Source: Erythrobacter sp.
GTDB lineage: Bacteria > Pseudomonadota > Alphaproteobacteria > Sphingomonadales > Sphingomonadaceae
Direction: 5' to 3'
Assembly (NCBI RefSeq): GCF_035194505.1
Contig: NZ_CP136573.1
Location: 930,001 to 994,000 of the forward strand
DNA length: 64,000 nucleotides
Below the pieces are notes generated by a model that was not told the DNA's origin, made no database searches, and was given only the letters and a program-made list of their open reading frames with translations. Each line of letters starts with the position of its first letter. The stretch's first letter is position 1. Below, piece by piece: positions 48,557-57,502 of this stretch. The translations under genes and the position numbers were made by a program.

Positions 48557-49975
48557 TTACGCCGCGTCGGCGCTGATCGTGTCGCTCCGCTCGCCCGCCG
48601 CCTCGTTGAGCATTTCGGCAACGAGGAAAGCCAGTTCCAGCGACTGTTCGGCGTTGAGGCGCGGATCGCAGTGGGTGTGATAGCGATCGCCCAGCCGTTC
48701 CTCGGTAATCGCGACAGCCCCGCCGACACATTCGGTCACATCCTGCCCGGTCATCTCGATATGGATGCCGCCCGGGTGCGAGCCTTCGGCGCGGTGGACC
48801 GCGAAGAAGCCCTTCACCTCCCTCAGGATGCGGTCGAAGGGGCGCGTCTTGAAGCCGGTGTCGGACTTCACGACATTGCCGTGCATCGGATCGCAGGACC
48901 ACACCACCGGATGGCCCTCGCGCTCAACCGCGCGCACGAGGCGCGGCAGGCCGTCTTCCACCTTGTCGTGGCCGAAACGGCTGATGAGGGTCATGCGCCC
49001 GGCCTCGCGGTTCGGGTTCAATTCGTCGAGCAGGCGGATCAGCGCATCGGGCTCGAGCGAAGGGCCGCACTTCATGCCGAGCGGATTGCCGATGCCGCGC
49101 GCGAATTCGATGTGGGCCGAACCCGGGAAGCGGGTGCGATCCCCGATCCACAGCATGTGCGCGCTAGTCGCGTACCAATCGCCCGTGAGCGAATCACGGC
49201 GGGTGAGCGCCTGTTCGTAGGGCAGCAACAGGCTTTCATGGCTGGTGTAGAAGCTTGTGCCCTTCAACTGCGGCACGGTGCCGGGATCGATCCCGCAGGC
49301 CTCCATGAAATCCAATGCCTCGCCGATCCGGTCGGCCATCTGCGCGAATTTCTCGGTCCACGGCGTGCGGCCCATGAAATCGAGCGTCCACTGGTGGACC
49401 TGCCGCAGGTTCGCATAGCCCCCGCCCGCGAAAGCACGCAGCAGATTGAGCGTCGCGGCGGCCTGCGAATAGGCGCGCACCATGCGGGCCGGATCATTGC
49501 GGCGGCTGACGGGGTCGAACTCGATACCGTTGATATTGTCGCCGAGATAGCTCGGCAGCGTCAGATCGCCGATGGTTTCCGTCGGCGAGGAGCGCGGCTT
49601 GGCGAACTGGCCGGCCATGCGCCCGACCTTCACGACGGGGCGCTTGCTGGCAAAGGTCATGACGACCGCCATCTGGAGCAGCACGCGGAAGGTGTCGCGG
49701 ATGTTGTTGGGGTGGAACTCGGCAAAGCTCTCCGCGCAGTCTCCGCCTTGCAACAGGAACCCGTGGCCGCTCGCGACCTGCGCGAGATCGGCCTTGAGCG
49801 CCCGCGCCTCGCCCGCAAAGACCAGCGGCGGATAGGACGACAGGGTCGTCTCCGCTTCAGCCAGTTCGGCGGCGTCCTCGTAATGCGGAAGGTGCCGCGC
49901 TTCGCGGGTCTTCCAGCTGTCCGGGGTCCAGGTCTCGGGCACGTGCAATACTCTTTCTAGTCGGCGCGCGTTCAC
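48557..49975 (-). CDS. Class II 3-deoxy-7-phosphoheptulonate synthase
   Basis: The 472-residue plant-type DAHP synthase condenses phosphoenolpyruvate and erythrose-4-phosphate, the first step of the shikimate pathway. Marks are PPLVFAGEARALKADLAQVASGHGFLLQGGDCAESF, VVKVGRMAGQFAKPRSS, FARGIGNPLGMKCGPS, WSCDPMHGN and GGIHIEMTGQDVTECVGG. The annotated start is a GTG; alphaproteobacterial relatives begin just before WTPDSW, so a TTG at 49948 or GTG at 49942 may be the true start. It leads an operon with egtB, egtD and an FAD enzyme. Confidence 0.93.
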   Translation of the reverse strand: MNARRLERVLHVPETWTPDSWKTREARHLPHYEDAAELAEAETTLSSYPPLVFAGEARALKADLAQVASGHGFLLQGGDCAESFAEFHPNNIRDTFRVLLQMAVVMTFASKRPVVKVGRMAGQFAKPRSSPTETIGDLTLPSYLGDNINGIEFDPVSRRNDPARMVRAYSQAAATLNLLRAFAGGGYANLRQVHQWTLDFMGRTPWTEKFAQMADRIGEALDFMEACGIDPGTVPQLKGTSFYTSHESLLLPYEQALTRRDSLTGDWYATSAHMLWIGDRTRFPGSAHIEFARGIGNPLGMKCGPSLEPDALIRLLDELNPNREAGRMTLISRFGHDKVEDGLPRLVRAVEREGHPVVWSCDPMHGNVVKSDTGFKTRPFDRILREVKGFFAVHRAEGSHPGGIHIEMTGQDVTECVGGAVAITEERLGDRYHTHCDPRLNAEQSLELAFLVAEMLNEAAGERSDTISADAA

Positions 49976-50077
49976 ATCGCGCGGGGGCGCCCGCTACAGG
50001 AGGCGCGTTTCATTTGTAAAGCGACAAAGCCTTTCGCGACAACTTTATTTCCCGCGCTCCGTGATTGCTCCGGACGA

Positions 50078-53000
50078 TCAGCGCCCCGTCATGGCCGGTA
50101 CGGCCGCTGCCTTGGGAGCGGTAGCAGGCGCTGGCGGAGCGCTCGCGAGCTGCTGGCCTTCGGGGATGATCGCCAGCCGGAAGGGCACGCCCTTGGCAAG
50201 GTAGCGATCGGCGAGGAACTGCATCACCTGCGGGCTGGTCTGCGAATAATCCGCCAGCAGCGTGCGCAGCAATCCGACGCGCTGCGGGTCCTGCGTCGCG
50301 CCTTCTAGGTTGTAGAGCCAGAACTGGTTGCCGGTGGAAGCGCGGCGGATCAGCTGGGCCAGCGGCTCGGTGACGCGGGACAGCTCGTCGGCGGTGGGCG
50401 GGTTAACGGCGAGGTCCTTGGCGATCCGGTCAGCCTCGGCAAAGAACACCGGCACGAATTCGGGTTCGAGCTGGGCCAGCGCGGTGATGCGCCCGCCGCT
50501 TGCCAGATCTTCGGGCCACTTGGAGAAGACCTGCGGCGAATAGGAGGCACCCGCGCGTTCGCGCAGGGCATCGAGCAAACGGTTGTTGAACAGCTGGGTG
50601 AGGATTTCGAGCTGACGGCTTTCGCGCAAGCTCGCCACCCCGCCCCCGCTCGGCCAGGCGACCACGGCGGCGGCCTGATTGGGATCGCCGCGATGGGTCA
50701 GGATCGCGGGCTTGTCGGCGGTCGGCGCGAAGCCCGGCACGCGGGCGGCGATATCGGCCGGGATCGGCGCGCGCGGTGGCAGAGCGCCGAAAGTGAGGCG
50801 CAGCTGCTCGGTGATCTTGGCGGCATCGAACTCGCCGAACACCAGCACCTCGATCGGCCCCTGCTTCAGCAGCGGTTCCCACACCTTGCGGAAACCTTCG
50901 GGCGTGGCCGCCTTGATCGCGGCCGGATCGGGCGTGGCAAAGCGCGGGTCCTTGGCCGTCACGAGATATTCGAGATCGCGGTTGAGCACCCCGCCTGGGC
51001 TGGTCGAGAAGGTGTTATAGGCGAGCTCCGAGGCCGCCTTGGCCCGGGTAACCGGATCAGCGTCCCAGCGCGGCATCCCGAGCTTTGCAGCAAACAGATA
51101 GAGCTGATCGGCCACGTCCTCCGAACGGGTCTGCGCCGTCAGCGTGAACACTGCATCGTCGATCGAAAAATCGAAGCCGAGCTTGCGTCCCGTGGTCAGC
51201 CGGTCGATCTCGTTCTGGCCGAGCTCGCCCACCCCCGAGCCGACCAGCGCCGCCTCGCCGAGCGAAGCATAGACCGCGCTGTCCTTGTCGAAGGCGCGGT
51301 AGCCTGCGCCAAAGCGCACCCGCACCGTCACGCGGCCGGGTTCGGCATCATTGGCCCACACCAGCGCCTTGACGCCATTGGCAAAGTCGACCTGCTGGAT
51401 TTCCAGCACGCCTAGCGCCTTCTGCCCGGCAATCGTGCCGGGCGCGCCAAGGGTTGGCAGATCGGCAAAGGAAATGGTGTTCGCCGCCAGCCGCGCGCTG
51501 CCATCGACCTTGGCTTCGCTCGCCAGCGCGAGCTTGAGCGCCGCGACATCGGCCTCGCCTGCCTGCGGAGTGACATAGACCGAGCGCGTAACCGTGCCTT
51601 CGAACAGCCCTCTGGTGCGCTCCAGCACTTCGGCGGGCGTGAGGCGCGGCTTCATGCCGCGAAACACGTCGAGCACCACCTGCGGAGCAGCGACAGTCTC
51701 GCGGATATCGACCGCGTTGACGAGGTTGTTGACGAGGGTCGAGCCCGACTGGACGCTTTCCTGTTCGACCTCGTTGGCGAAGACCACGTCGAACTCGGAG
51801 GCCTCGCGGTCGATCTCTTCCTGCGTCGGCGGATTGACCAGCGCGTCCGCAATCACGCTGCGCACATCGGCAAGCGCGGCCTGCCAGTCGCTGGTGAGCG
51901 GCGCAAAGGTGACGAAGGTGGCATCGGTCGAGCGCGAGATATCGTCCTGCTGGACCTGCGCATAGAGGAAGCTGCCGCCGCCGCGCGCGCGCGATTCCAG
52001 GCGGCGGTTGATGATCGCCTGGGAAATCGCATCGAGCAGCAGGCCTTCATTATAGACGATGGTGTCGGTTACGGGCCGCCACGGACGCATCACCGCGAAG
52101 GTGAGACTGCGTGGCAGATCGGGCTCGACGCCGACGGCCAGCTCGCCGATCAGGGCAGGCATGCCGACACTCGCCACCGCGCCGGCCGGAGCAACCGGAT
52201 CACCGAAAGCAGGCGCAACGCCGGGCTTGCCGGTGCCCTTCCAGTCGCCGAACCATTGCTCCACCAGCCCTGCCAGCAGCTGCGGATCAGCGTCGCCGGC
52301 CACAATGATGGTGGTGTTTTCGGGGCGATACCAGCGATCGTAGAAGGCCTTCACACCCTTGCCGCTCGCCGCCTTCAAGGTCTCGTCCGTGCCGATCGGA
52401 TTGCGGCTGGAGAGGCGCTGACCGGCAAAGAAGGTCTGGCGCGTCAGGTCTGCCATGCGCAGGCCCGCACCGCCGCGCTCGCGCTTTTCGGCAAGCACGA
52501 TCGGGCGTTCGGCGCCTACATTCACGTCATTCAGCACCGGCGCGCGCACCATGCCCGAAAGCAGCTTGAAGCTCTCCGACAGCTTGGCCGGGTTGATGTC
52601 GGGAATGTCGAGCTTGTAGACCGTGTGGGTCGGCGTGGTCTCGGCATTGGCATCGCTGCCAAAGGTCGCGCCAAGGCGCTGCCATGCGGCAATCGCTTCG
52701 CCCTGCCCGAGATACTTGCTCTCGCGGAACAGCAGGTGTTCCAGCAGGTGCGCGTAGCCCTGTTCGCCGTCTTCCTCGTGCAGCGAACCGGCGTCGACGC
52801 GCACCCGGATCGAGATCTGGCGCGGCGGCACGCCATTGTTGCGCACGGCATAGCGCAGCCCGTTCTTCATCTCGCCGAACAGCCATTTCTCGTCGGGCGG
52901 AACGTCCGAGCCGCGATAGAGCCACGGGGTCGCCCCGCCGGTCTGCAGGGCCTTTGGCGCCGGAACAGGCGCGGGAGCGGGCGCCGTCGCGGTTTGCGTG

Positions 53001-53089
53001 GCGGCCTGTTGGGCCAGCACGGGCTGGACCATCAGGACAGGAGCAATGAGAAGGGCGATAGCGCGGGCTGCGCGGGAGAGCGACGTCAT
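50078..53089 (-). CDS. Periplasmic M16 family zinc metallopeptidase (two-repeat)
   Basis: The 1003-residue precursor has a signal peptide (IALLIAPVLMVQPVLAQ) and an Ala/Pro linker. The first M16 repeat has the inverted zinc motif H114-L-L-E117-H118 and a downstream VLAEKRERGG with the third-ligand Glu. The second repeat, from about residue 560, lacks a zinc site as expected, and forms the closing half of the clamshell. Such pitrilysin-type enzymes degrade peptides in a closed chamber. I prefer the ATG at 53089 to the one at 53143, which would precede the signal peptide with polar residues. Confidence 0.93.
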   Translation of the reverse strand: MTSLSRAARAIALLIAPVLMVQPVLAQQAATQTATAPAPAPVPAPKALQTGGATPWLYRGSDVPPDEKWLFGEMKNGLRYAVRNNGVPPRQISIRVRVDAGSLHEEDGEQGYAHLLEHLLFRESKYLGQGEAIAAWQRLGATFGSDANAETTPTHTVYKLDIPDINPAKLSESFKLLSGMVRAPVLNDVNVGAERPIVLAEKRERGGAGLRMADLTRQTFFAGQRLSSRNPIGTDETLKAASGKGVKAFYDRWYRPENTTIIVAGDADPQLLAGLVEQWFGDWKGTGKPGVAPAFGDPVAPAGAVASVGMPALIGELAVGVEPDLPRSLTFAVMRPWRPVTDTIVYNEGLLLDAISQAIINRRLESRARGGGSFLYAQVQQDDISRSTDATFVTFAPLTSDWQAALADVRSVIADALVNPPTQEEIDREASEFDVVFANEVEQESVQSGSTLVNNLVNAVDIRETVAAPQVVLDVFRGMKPRLTPAEVLERTRGLFEGTVTRSVYVTPQAGEADVAALKLALASEAKVDGSARLAANTISFADLPTLGAPGTIAGQKALGVLEIQQVDFANGVKALVWANDAEPGRVTVRVRFGAGYRAFDKDSAVYASLGEAALVGSGVGELGQNEIDRLTTGRKLGFDFSIDDAVFTLTAQTRSEDVADQLYLFAAKLGMPRWDADPVTRAKAASELAYNTFSTSPGGVLNRDLEYLVTAKDPRFATPDPAAIKAATPEGFRKVWEPLLKQGPIEVLVFGEFDAAKITEQLRLTFGALPPRAPIPADIAARVPGFAPTADKPAILTHRGDPNQAAAVVAWPSGGGVASLRESRQLEILTQLFNNRLLDALRERAGASYSPQVFSKWPEDLASGGRITALAQLEPEFVPVFFAEADRIAKDLAVNPPTADELSRVTEPLAQLIRRASTGNQFWLYNLEGATQDPQRVGLLRTLLADYSQTSPQVMQFLADRYLAKGVPFRLAIIPEGQQLASAPPAPATAPKAAAVPAMTGR

Positions 53090-53189
53090 GGGCCGACATA
53101 TAGGGCGGCGAAGTGTGAAGCGATAGTGAATGGTTTCACGCAAGGATTGCCTGCTTGTCGGGAGCCCCCGCCGCTCCTAGATAGGCCCC

Positions 53190-53771
53190 ATGTTCATCGA
53201 GACCGAAACCACCCCCAATCCGTCCGCCTTGAAGTTCCTGCCCGGGCAAATTGTCATGACCGCAGGAACCCGCGAATTTGCCACCCCCGAAGCCGCCGAG
53301 GCGAGCCCGCTTGCGCAGGCGATCTTCGATACGGGCGAAGTGGTGAACGTGTTCTTCGGCGCGGATTTCGTCAGCGTCACCGCCGCGCCCGGAGCCGACT
53401 GGAGCGCGCTGAAGCCGCAGGTGATCGCGATCCTGCTCGATCATTTCGTCTCCGAAGCCCCGCTGTTCGCAGCGCCCGGCGGCAACGGCATCGCGGTCCC
53501 CCCGCCCGAAGACGAGATGGTGATAGAGGAGCGCGCCGAAGACGCCGAGGTGATCGCGGCGATCAACGAATTGCTCGAGACCCGCGTGCGTCCGGCTGTG
53601 GCGGGTGACGGCGGCGACATCGCCTATCGCGGTTTCCGCGACGGGGTGGTCTATCTCACGCTGCAGGGCTCTTGCTCGGGCTGCCCGTCGAGCACCGCGA
53701 CGCTCAAGCACGGCATCGAAGGCCTGCTCAAGCACTACGTCCCCGAAGTCACCGAAGTGCGCGCGGCATGA
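53190..53771 (+). CDS. NifU-family Fe-S scaffold/carrier protein (NFU1-like)
   Basis: The 193-residue protein has the N-terminal Nfu domain (MFIETETTPNPSALKFLPGQ, then ASPLAQAIFDTGEVVNVFFG) and the C-terminal NifU domain with the cluster-binding C162-S-G-C165. It carries a 4Fe-4S cluster to client enzymes as a dimer. It diverges from the M16 gene over 100 bp and overlaps the nitroreductase start by 4 bases (ATGA), starting a plus-strand operon. Confidence 0.93.
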   Translation: MFIETETTPNPSALKFLPGQIVMTAGTREFATPEAAEASPLAQAIFDTGEVVNVFFGADFVSVTAAPGADWSALKPQVIAILLDHFVSEAPLFAAPGGNGIAVPPPEDEMVIEERAEDAEVIAAINELLETRVRPAVAGDGGDIAYRGFRDGVVYLTLQGSCSGCPSSTATLKHGIEGLLKHYVPEVTEVRAA

Positions 53772-54376
53772 CGGTACAGTTCCACGATCACGCGCTGTCC
53801 GCAGAGGCACTCGCGCAGCTGTTCAACGAAGCGCGCAGCTATAATGGCTGGCTCGACAAGCCGGTGAGCGACGAACAGCTCCATGCAATCTGGGATCTCG
53901 CCAAGATGGCGCCGACCTCGGCCAACATGCTCCCGGCACGGATCGTGTGGGTGAAGTCGCCCGAAGCCAAGGCGAAGCTCGCGGCCAGCGTGATGGAGGG
54001 CAACAAGGCCAAGGTCCTCGCCGCGCCGGTCACCGCCGTGATCGCCTACGATATCGACTTTCACGAGGAGCTGCCCTGGCTCTTCCCGCATACCGACGCC
54101 AAGAGCTGGTTTGAGGGCAACGAGGCAGGCCGCGAGGAAGGAGCCTTCAGGAACTCGTCGCTCCAAGGGGCATATCTCATGCTCGCCGCCCGCGCGCTGG
54201 GGCTGGATGTCGGGCCGATGTCGGGCTTCGATCCGGCAGCCGTTACGGCAGCCTTCCTCGCCGATGAACCGCGCCACCGGGTCAATTTCATCTGCTCTTT
54301 TGGCTATGGCGATCCGGCCAGCATCTTCGGTCGCTCGCCGCGCCCGGATTTCGGCACATTCAACACCATCGTCTGA
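53768..54376 (+). CDS. Nitroreductase-fold malonic semialdehyde reductase-like protein (RutE/HadB)
   Basis: The 202-residue FMN protein begins LFNEARSYNGWLDKPVSDEQL and continues with KMAPTSANMLPARIVWVKS, the FMN-binding Ser-Asn, and AARALGLDVGPMSGFDPAAV. These match the RutE branch, which reduces malonic semialdehyde to 3-hydroxypropionate; homologues also reduce other enals. No rut genes are here. It is coupled to the nfu gene by an ATGA overlap and precedes tsaB by 49 bases. Confidence 0.87.
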   Translation: MTVQFHDHALSAEALAQLFNEARSYNGWLDKPVSDEQLHAIWDLAKMAPTSANMLPARIVWVKSPEAKAKLAASVMEGNKAKVLAAPVTAVIAYDIDFHEELPWLFPHTDAKSWFEGNEAGREEGAFRNSSLQGAYLMLAARALGLDVGPMSGFDPAAVTAAFLADEPRHRVNFICSFGYGDPASIFGRSPRPDFGTFNTIV

Positions 54377-54425
54377 GCCGCATCACGCGCTTGCGCCTTC
54401 TCCTTCGCTGATGCAGGGCGGGCTC

Positions 54426-55055
54426 ATGCGCATGCTCGCAATCGAAACCGCCTCGGAGGCCTGCTCCATCGCCCTGTTCGAGGGCGAGACGCTGCTGGCG
54501 CATGAGCACCGCGTGATCGGGCGCGGACATGCCGAGGCACTGGTGCCGATGATCGCCGCCCTGCCCCACAAGGGCCGCGCGACACGCATCCTCGTCAGCC
54601 TCGGGCCGGGCAGCTTCACCGGCGTGCGCATCGGTCTTGCCACCGCCCGCGCGCTGGGCTTTGCCTGGAGGGCAGAGGTGCTCGGCTACCCCACCCTCGC
54701 CCTCGTCGCAGCCCAGGCGCTTCAGCAGCATCCCGGCGCGCCGCTGACGGTGTGCACCAATGGCGGGCATGGCGAATGGTTCGTGCAGGATTTCGCCGCC
54801 GACGGCGCGCCGCAGGGCGAGGTGCGCTCGCTCACCCCCGCCGATGCTGCCGAGCGCGGGAGCCAGCGCGTGATCGCCGGCAACCGCGCGAAGGAATTTG
54901 CCGCGCTGCTGGGCGATGGGCACGAGGTGATCGAAACGCTCCCCGATGCCGCTGCCGCACTATCGCTGGGTCAAGCGCGCCTCACCGCCGATCTTGTGCC
55001 GATCTACGGGCGCGGGCCCGATGCCACGCCAATGGCCGAGCGGCTGCCGGCATGA
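54426..55055 (+). CDS. tsaB: tRNA t6A biosynthesis protein TsaB
   Basis: The 209-residue ASKHA-fold protein partners TsaD in making threonylcarbamoyladenosine at tRNA position 37. It shows LAIETASEACSIAL, RGHAEALVPMI and LGPGSFTGVRIGLATARALGFA, the family signature. It is coupled to rimI by an ATGA overlap, the usual arrangement. Starts at 54426 and 54432 are both possible. Confidence 0.94.
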   Translation: MRMLAIETASEACSIALFEGETLLAHEHRVIGRGHAEALVPMIAALPHKGRATRILVSLGPGSFTGVRIGLATARALGFAWRAEVLGYPTLALVAAQALQQHPGAPLTVCTNGGHGEWFVQDFAADGAPQGEVRSLTPADAAERGSQRVIAGNRAKEFAALLGDGHEVIETLPDAAAALSLGQARLTADLVPIYGRGPDATPMAERLPA

Positions 55056-55531
55056 GCGTCTCCCCCGCCCTCCTCGACCGGATCATGGCGGTGATGGAGG
55101 CGGCCTTCGATCCGGCTTATGGCGAGGCGTGGAACCGGCGGCAGGTGGCCGATGCGCTGTCGATGCCCAGCACTCATGCGCTGGTGGTGGATGGTGACGG
55201 GATGCTGATCGCGGCCGATGAGCGCAGCGACCGGGCAGCGGGCGGCTTCGTACTGAGCCGGCATGTGCTTGATGAAGAGGAGCTGCTGCTGATCGCGGTT
55301 GCCCCCGGCTGCCGCCGCCGCGGGATCGGCGCGATCCTGATCGGCCAGCTGTTTTCCGCAAGCCGCAAGCGCGGCGTTAACCGTATCTATCTGGAAATGC
55401 GGCGCGGAAATCCTGCGCTGTTCCTGTATCGTAAACTCGGATTCGAACCGATCGGCGAACGGCCAAACTATTATCGCATGGCCAATGGCGAGCGGATCGA
55501 TGCGATTACTTTCGGTCTTTCGATTGAATAA
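55052..55531 (+). CDS. rimI: Ribosomal-protein-alanine N-acetyltransferase RimI
   Basis: The 159-residue GNAT enzyme shows AFDPAYGEAWNRRQVADAL, EELLLIAVAPGCRRRGIGAILI (acetyl-CoA loop RRRGIG) and YLEMRRGNPALFLYRKLGFEPIGERPNYY, the RimI pattern for S18 acetylation. The start overlaps the tsaB stop. The C-terminal GERIDAITFGLSIE is normal. The mucR-type gene begins 122 bases later. Confidence 0.92.
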   Translation: MSVSPALLDRIMAVMEAAFDPAYGEAWNRRQVADALSMPSTHALVVDGDGMLIAADERSDRAAGGFVLSRHVLDEEELLLIAVAPGCRRRGIGAILIGQLFSASRKRGVNRIYLEMRRGNPALFLYRKLGFEPIGERPNYYRMANGERIDAITFGLSIE

Positions 55532-55653
55532 ATTGTCTTTCGTCGATTGCTCCGGAATGGGTGTATTCGCCCAGTTGCAAAAACTGCGCTTTTCCCCCAT
55601 GCCCGAAATACCGGAAATATCCGGAAAAATGCCCTGAGGGATTCGCAGAAGAC

Positions 55654-56082
55654 ATGGAAATCGAAATGAAAGAAACGCTTATCACGCTCACCAGCGATAT
55701 TGTTGCCGCGCATGTCAGCAACAATGATGTCGCTGTCACCGATCTTCCCGGCCTGATCACCAGCGTCTACACCGCGCTCGCCAACCTGGGCGAAGCGCCG
55801 GTGGTGGAAGAGGTCAAGCTGCAGCCGGCCGTGGCCGTGCGCAATTCGGTGAAGCCGGACTACATCGTCTGTCTTGAAGACGGCAAGAAGCTCAAGATGC
55901 TCAAGCGCTACCTGCGCACCAACTACAACCTATCGCCCGAAGAATATCGCGCGCGCTGGGGCCTGCCGGCCGATTACCCGATGGTCGCCCCCAACTATGC
56001 CGAAACCCGCCGCGATCTCGCCAAGAAGATCGGCCTTGGTCGCAAGCCGGGCGCCGGCCGCCCGCGCCGCGCCAAGAAGTAA
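55654..56082 (+). CDS. MucR/Ros family transcriptional regulator
   Basis: The 142-residue regulator has an N-terminal helical part (TLTSDIVAAHVSNNDVAVTDLPGLI) and the Ros/MucR domain (PDYIVCLEDGKKLKMLKRYLRTNYNLSPEEYRARWGLPADYPMVAPNY). Only one cysteine is present where Ros has CxxC...H, so the zinc finger is degenerate, as in many MucR proteins. MucR acts as a global AT-rich DNA silencer in alphaproteobacteria. Starts at 55654 and 55666 are possible. A terminator follows at 56138. Confidence 0.92.
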   Translation: MEIEMKETLITLTSDIVAAHVSNNDVAVTDLPGLITSVYTALANLGEAPVVEEVKLQPAVAVRNSVKPDYIVCLEDGKKLKMLKRYLRTNYNLSPEEYRARWGLPADYPMVAPNYAETRRDLAKKIGLGRKPGAGRPRRAKK

Positions 56083-56137
56083 GCCTGATACGGCCTGCTG
56101 CCGCCCCTGTTGAGAGGGCGGACGGCCCGCTTGAGCA

Positions 56138-56174
56138 AGCAGCCCCGTCCCTGTAGGGAAGGGGCTGCTTTTTC
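56138..56174 (+). terminator. Rho-independent terminator between mucR and fur
   Basis: AGCAGCCCC and GGGGCTGCT form a 9-bp stem, with an inner GTCCCTGTAGGGA hairpin, followed by TTTTTC. It lies 56 bases after the regulator's stop codon. Confidence 0.9.
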
Positions 56175-56211
56175 ATTCACGGGTCCCCATTGCGGGCCAC
56201 GCCAGCAGGCG

Positions 56212-56646
56212 ATGGAGCTGTCATTGAACCAGAAGATCGATCTTGAGCAGTTGTGTGCCGAGAAGGGCCTGCGCATCACCGAACAGCGCCGCGTCATCGC
56301 CAAGGTGCTGTCGGAGAGCGACGATCACCCCGATGTCGAACTGCTGCACGCCCGCGCCTCGGCGGTCGATTCCAAGATCTCGATCGCGACGGTCTATCGC
56401 ACCGTGCGCCTGTTCGAAGAAGCGGGCATCCTCGATCGCCACGATTTCGGCGATGGCCGTTCGCGCTATGAACCCGTGCCCGAAGCGCACCACGATCACC
56501 TGATCGATGTCGAAACCGGCAAGGTGGTCGAATTCGTCGATCCCGAGGTCGAAGCGCTCCAGCGCCAGATTGCCGAGCGGCTGGGCTACCGGCTGGTCGA
56601 TCACCGCATGGAACTTTACGGCGTCCGGCTGTCGCGTGACGACTGA
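56212..56646 (+). CDS. fur: Fur family ferric uptake regulator
   Basis: The 144-residue protein has the winged helix (GLRITEQRRVIAKVLSESDDHPDVELLHARA, SIATVYRTVRLFEEAG) and metal sites: HDFGDGRSRYEP, and the HHDHLIDVETGKVVEF metal-binding run. The C-terminal CxxC of E. coli Fur is absent, as usual in alphaproteobacterial Fur/Mur. The HHDH rather than an Irr haem motif supports Fur or Mur. It has its own leader after the terminator at 56138. The plsC GTG overlaps its last codons. Confidence 0.9.
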   Translation: MELSLNQKIDLEQLCAEKGLRITEQRRVIAKVLSESDDHPDVELLHARASAVDSKISIATVYRTVRLFEEAGILDRHDFGDGRSRYEPVPEAHHDHLIDVETGKVVEFVDPEVEALQRQIAERLGYRLVDHRMELYGVRLSRDD

Positions 56647-57499
56647 GACAAGCTTGCGCGCAGCTGCCGCGCGGGGAGAGAGCACGCCGGTCTCGCCGAT
56701 GGGCTGGGTGCGGCTTGCCCTGCGCACGCTGGCACTGATCGGGCTGATCGCGGTGTTCGTGCCGCTGCACTACCTTTACCGCGTCGTCGCCTATGGCTCG
56801 CCCTTCCCGATGCTGTTCCTGCGCTATGCCGCAAGGGTGTGCGGCGCGCGGGTGGAGGTGCATGGCACCCACCTGAAGCGCGACGTGTTTTATGTCGCCA
56901 ACCACCTCTCGTGGGTCGACATCCTCGCGCTGGCTGGCGCGAGCGGGACGGCCTTCGTCGCCAAGGCGGAACTGGCCGAGGCGCCGGTGGTGGGCTGGCT
57001 CGCCAGCCTCAACCGCACCGTCTTTGTGAAGCGCGAACACCGTATGGGCGTGGCCGAGCAGATCAATGCCCTGAAAGACGCGCTGGTCGATAACTGGTCG
57101 GTCACGGTCTTCCCCGAAGGCACCACCACCGACGGGCAATCGCTGCTGCCGTTCAAGACTTCGATGCTGTCCGTGCTCGAACCGCCGCCGCCCGGCGTGC
57201 TGGTGCAGCCGGTGGTACTCGATTACGGGCCGGTGGCGGAGTGGATCGGCTGGATCGGCGAGGAAAGCGGCGTCAACAACGCCAAGCGGGTGCTCTCACG
57301 CAAGGGCACCTTCCGGCTGCGGCTCTACTATCTTGAACCCTTCAGCCCTGAGGAATTCAAGGGCCGCAAGGCGATCAGCACCGAAGCGCGCCGCCGGATC
57401 GAGGAGGCGCTGGTGGACATTCTCGGCAAGCCCCTGCGCCCCTTCGCGCACACAGTCGCGCCAGTGCGCTATGAGCCCAAGAACGAGGCGGCCGAATAG
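56636..57499 (+). CDS. plsC: 1-acyl-sn-glycerol-3-phosphate acyltransferase
   Basis: The 287-residue membrane enzyme adds the second acyl chain in phosphatidic acid synthesis. After one membrane helix (LALRTLALIGLIAVFVPLHYL), the acyltransferase has NHLSWVD (HX4D catalytic motif), FVKREHRMG and TVFPEGTTTDGQSLLPFK. A GTG at 56636 overlapping fur by 11 bases gives the length used; an ATG at 56699 gives a protein 21 residues shorter and is also plausible. Confidence 0.9.
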   Translation: MTTETSLRAAAARGESTPVSPMGWVRLALRTLALIGLIAVFVPLHYLYRVVAYGSPFPMLFLRYAARVCGARVEVHGTHLKRDVFYVANHLSWVDILALAGASGTAFVAKAELAEAPVVGWLASLNRTVFVKREHRMGVAEQINALKDALVDNWSVTVFPEGTTTDGQSLLPFKTSMLSVLEPPPPGVLVQPVVLDYGPVAEWIGWIGEESGVNNAKRVLSRKGTFRLRLYYLEPFSPEEFKGRKAISTEARRRIEEALVDILGKPLRPFAHTVAPVRYEPKNEAAE

Positions 57500-57502
57500 G
57501 CC

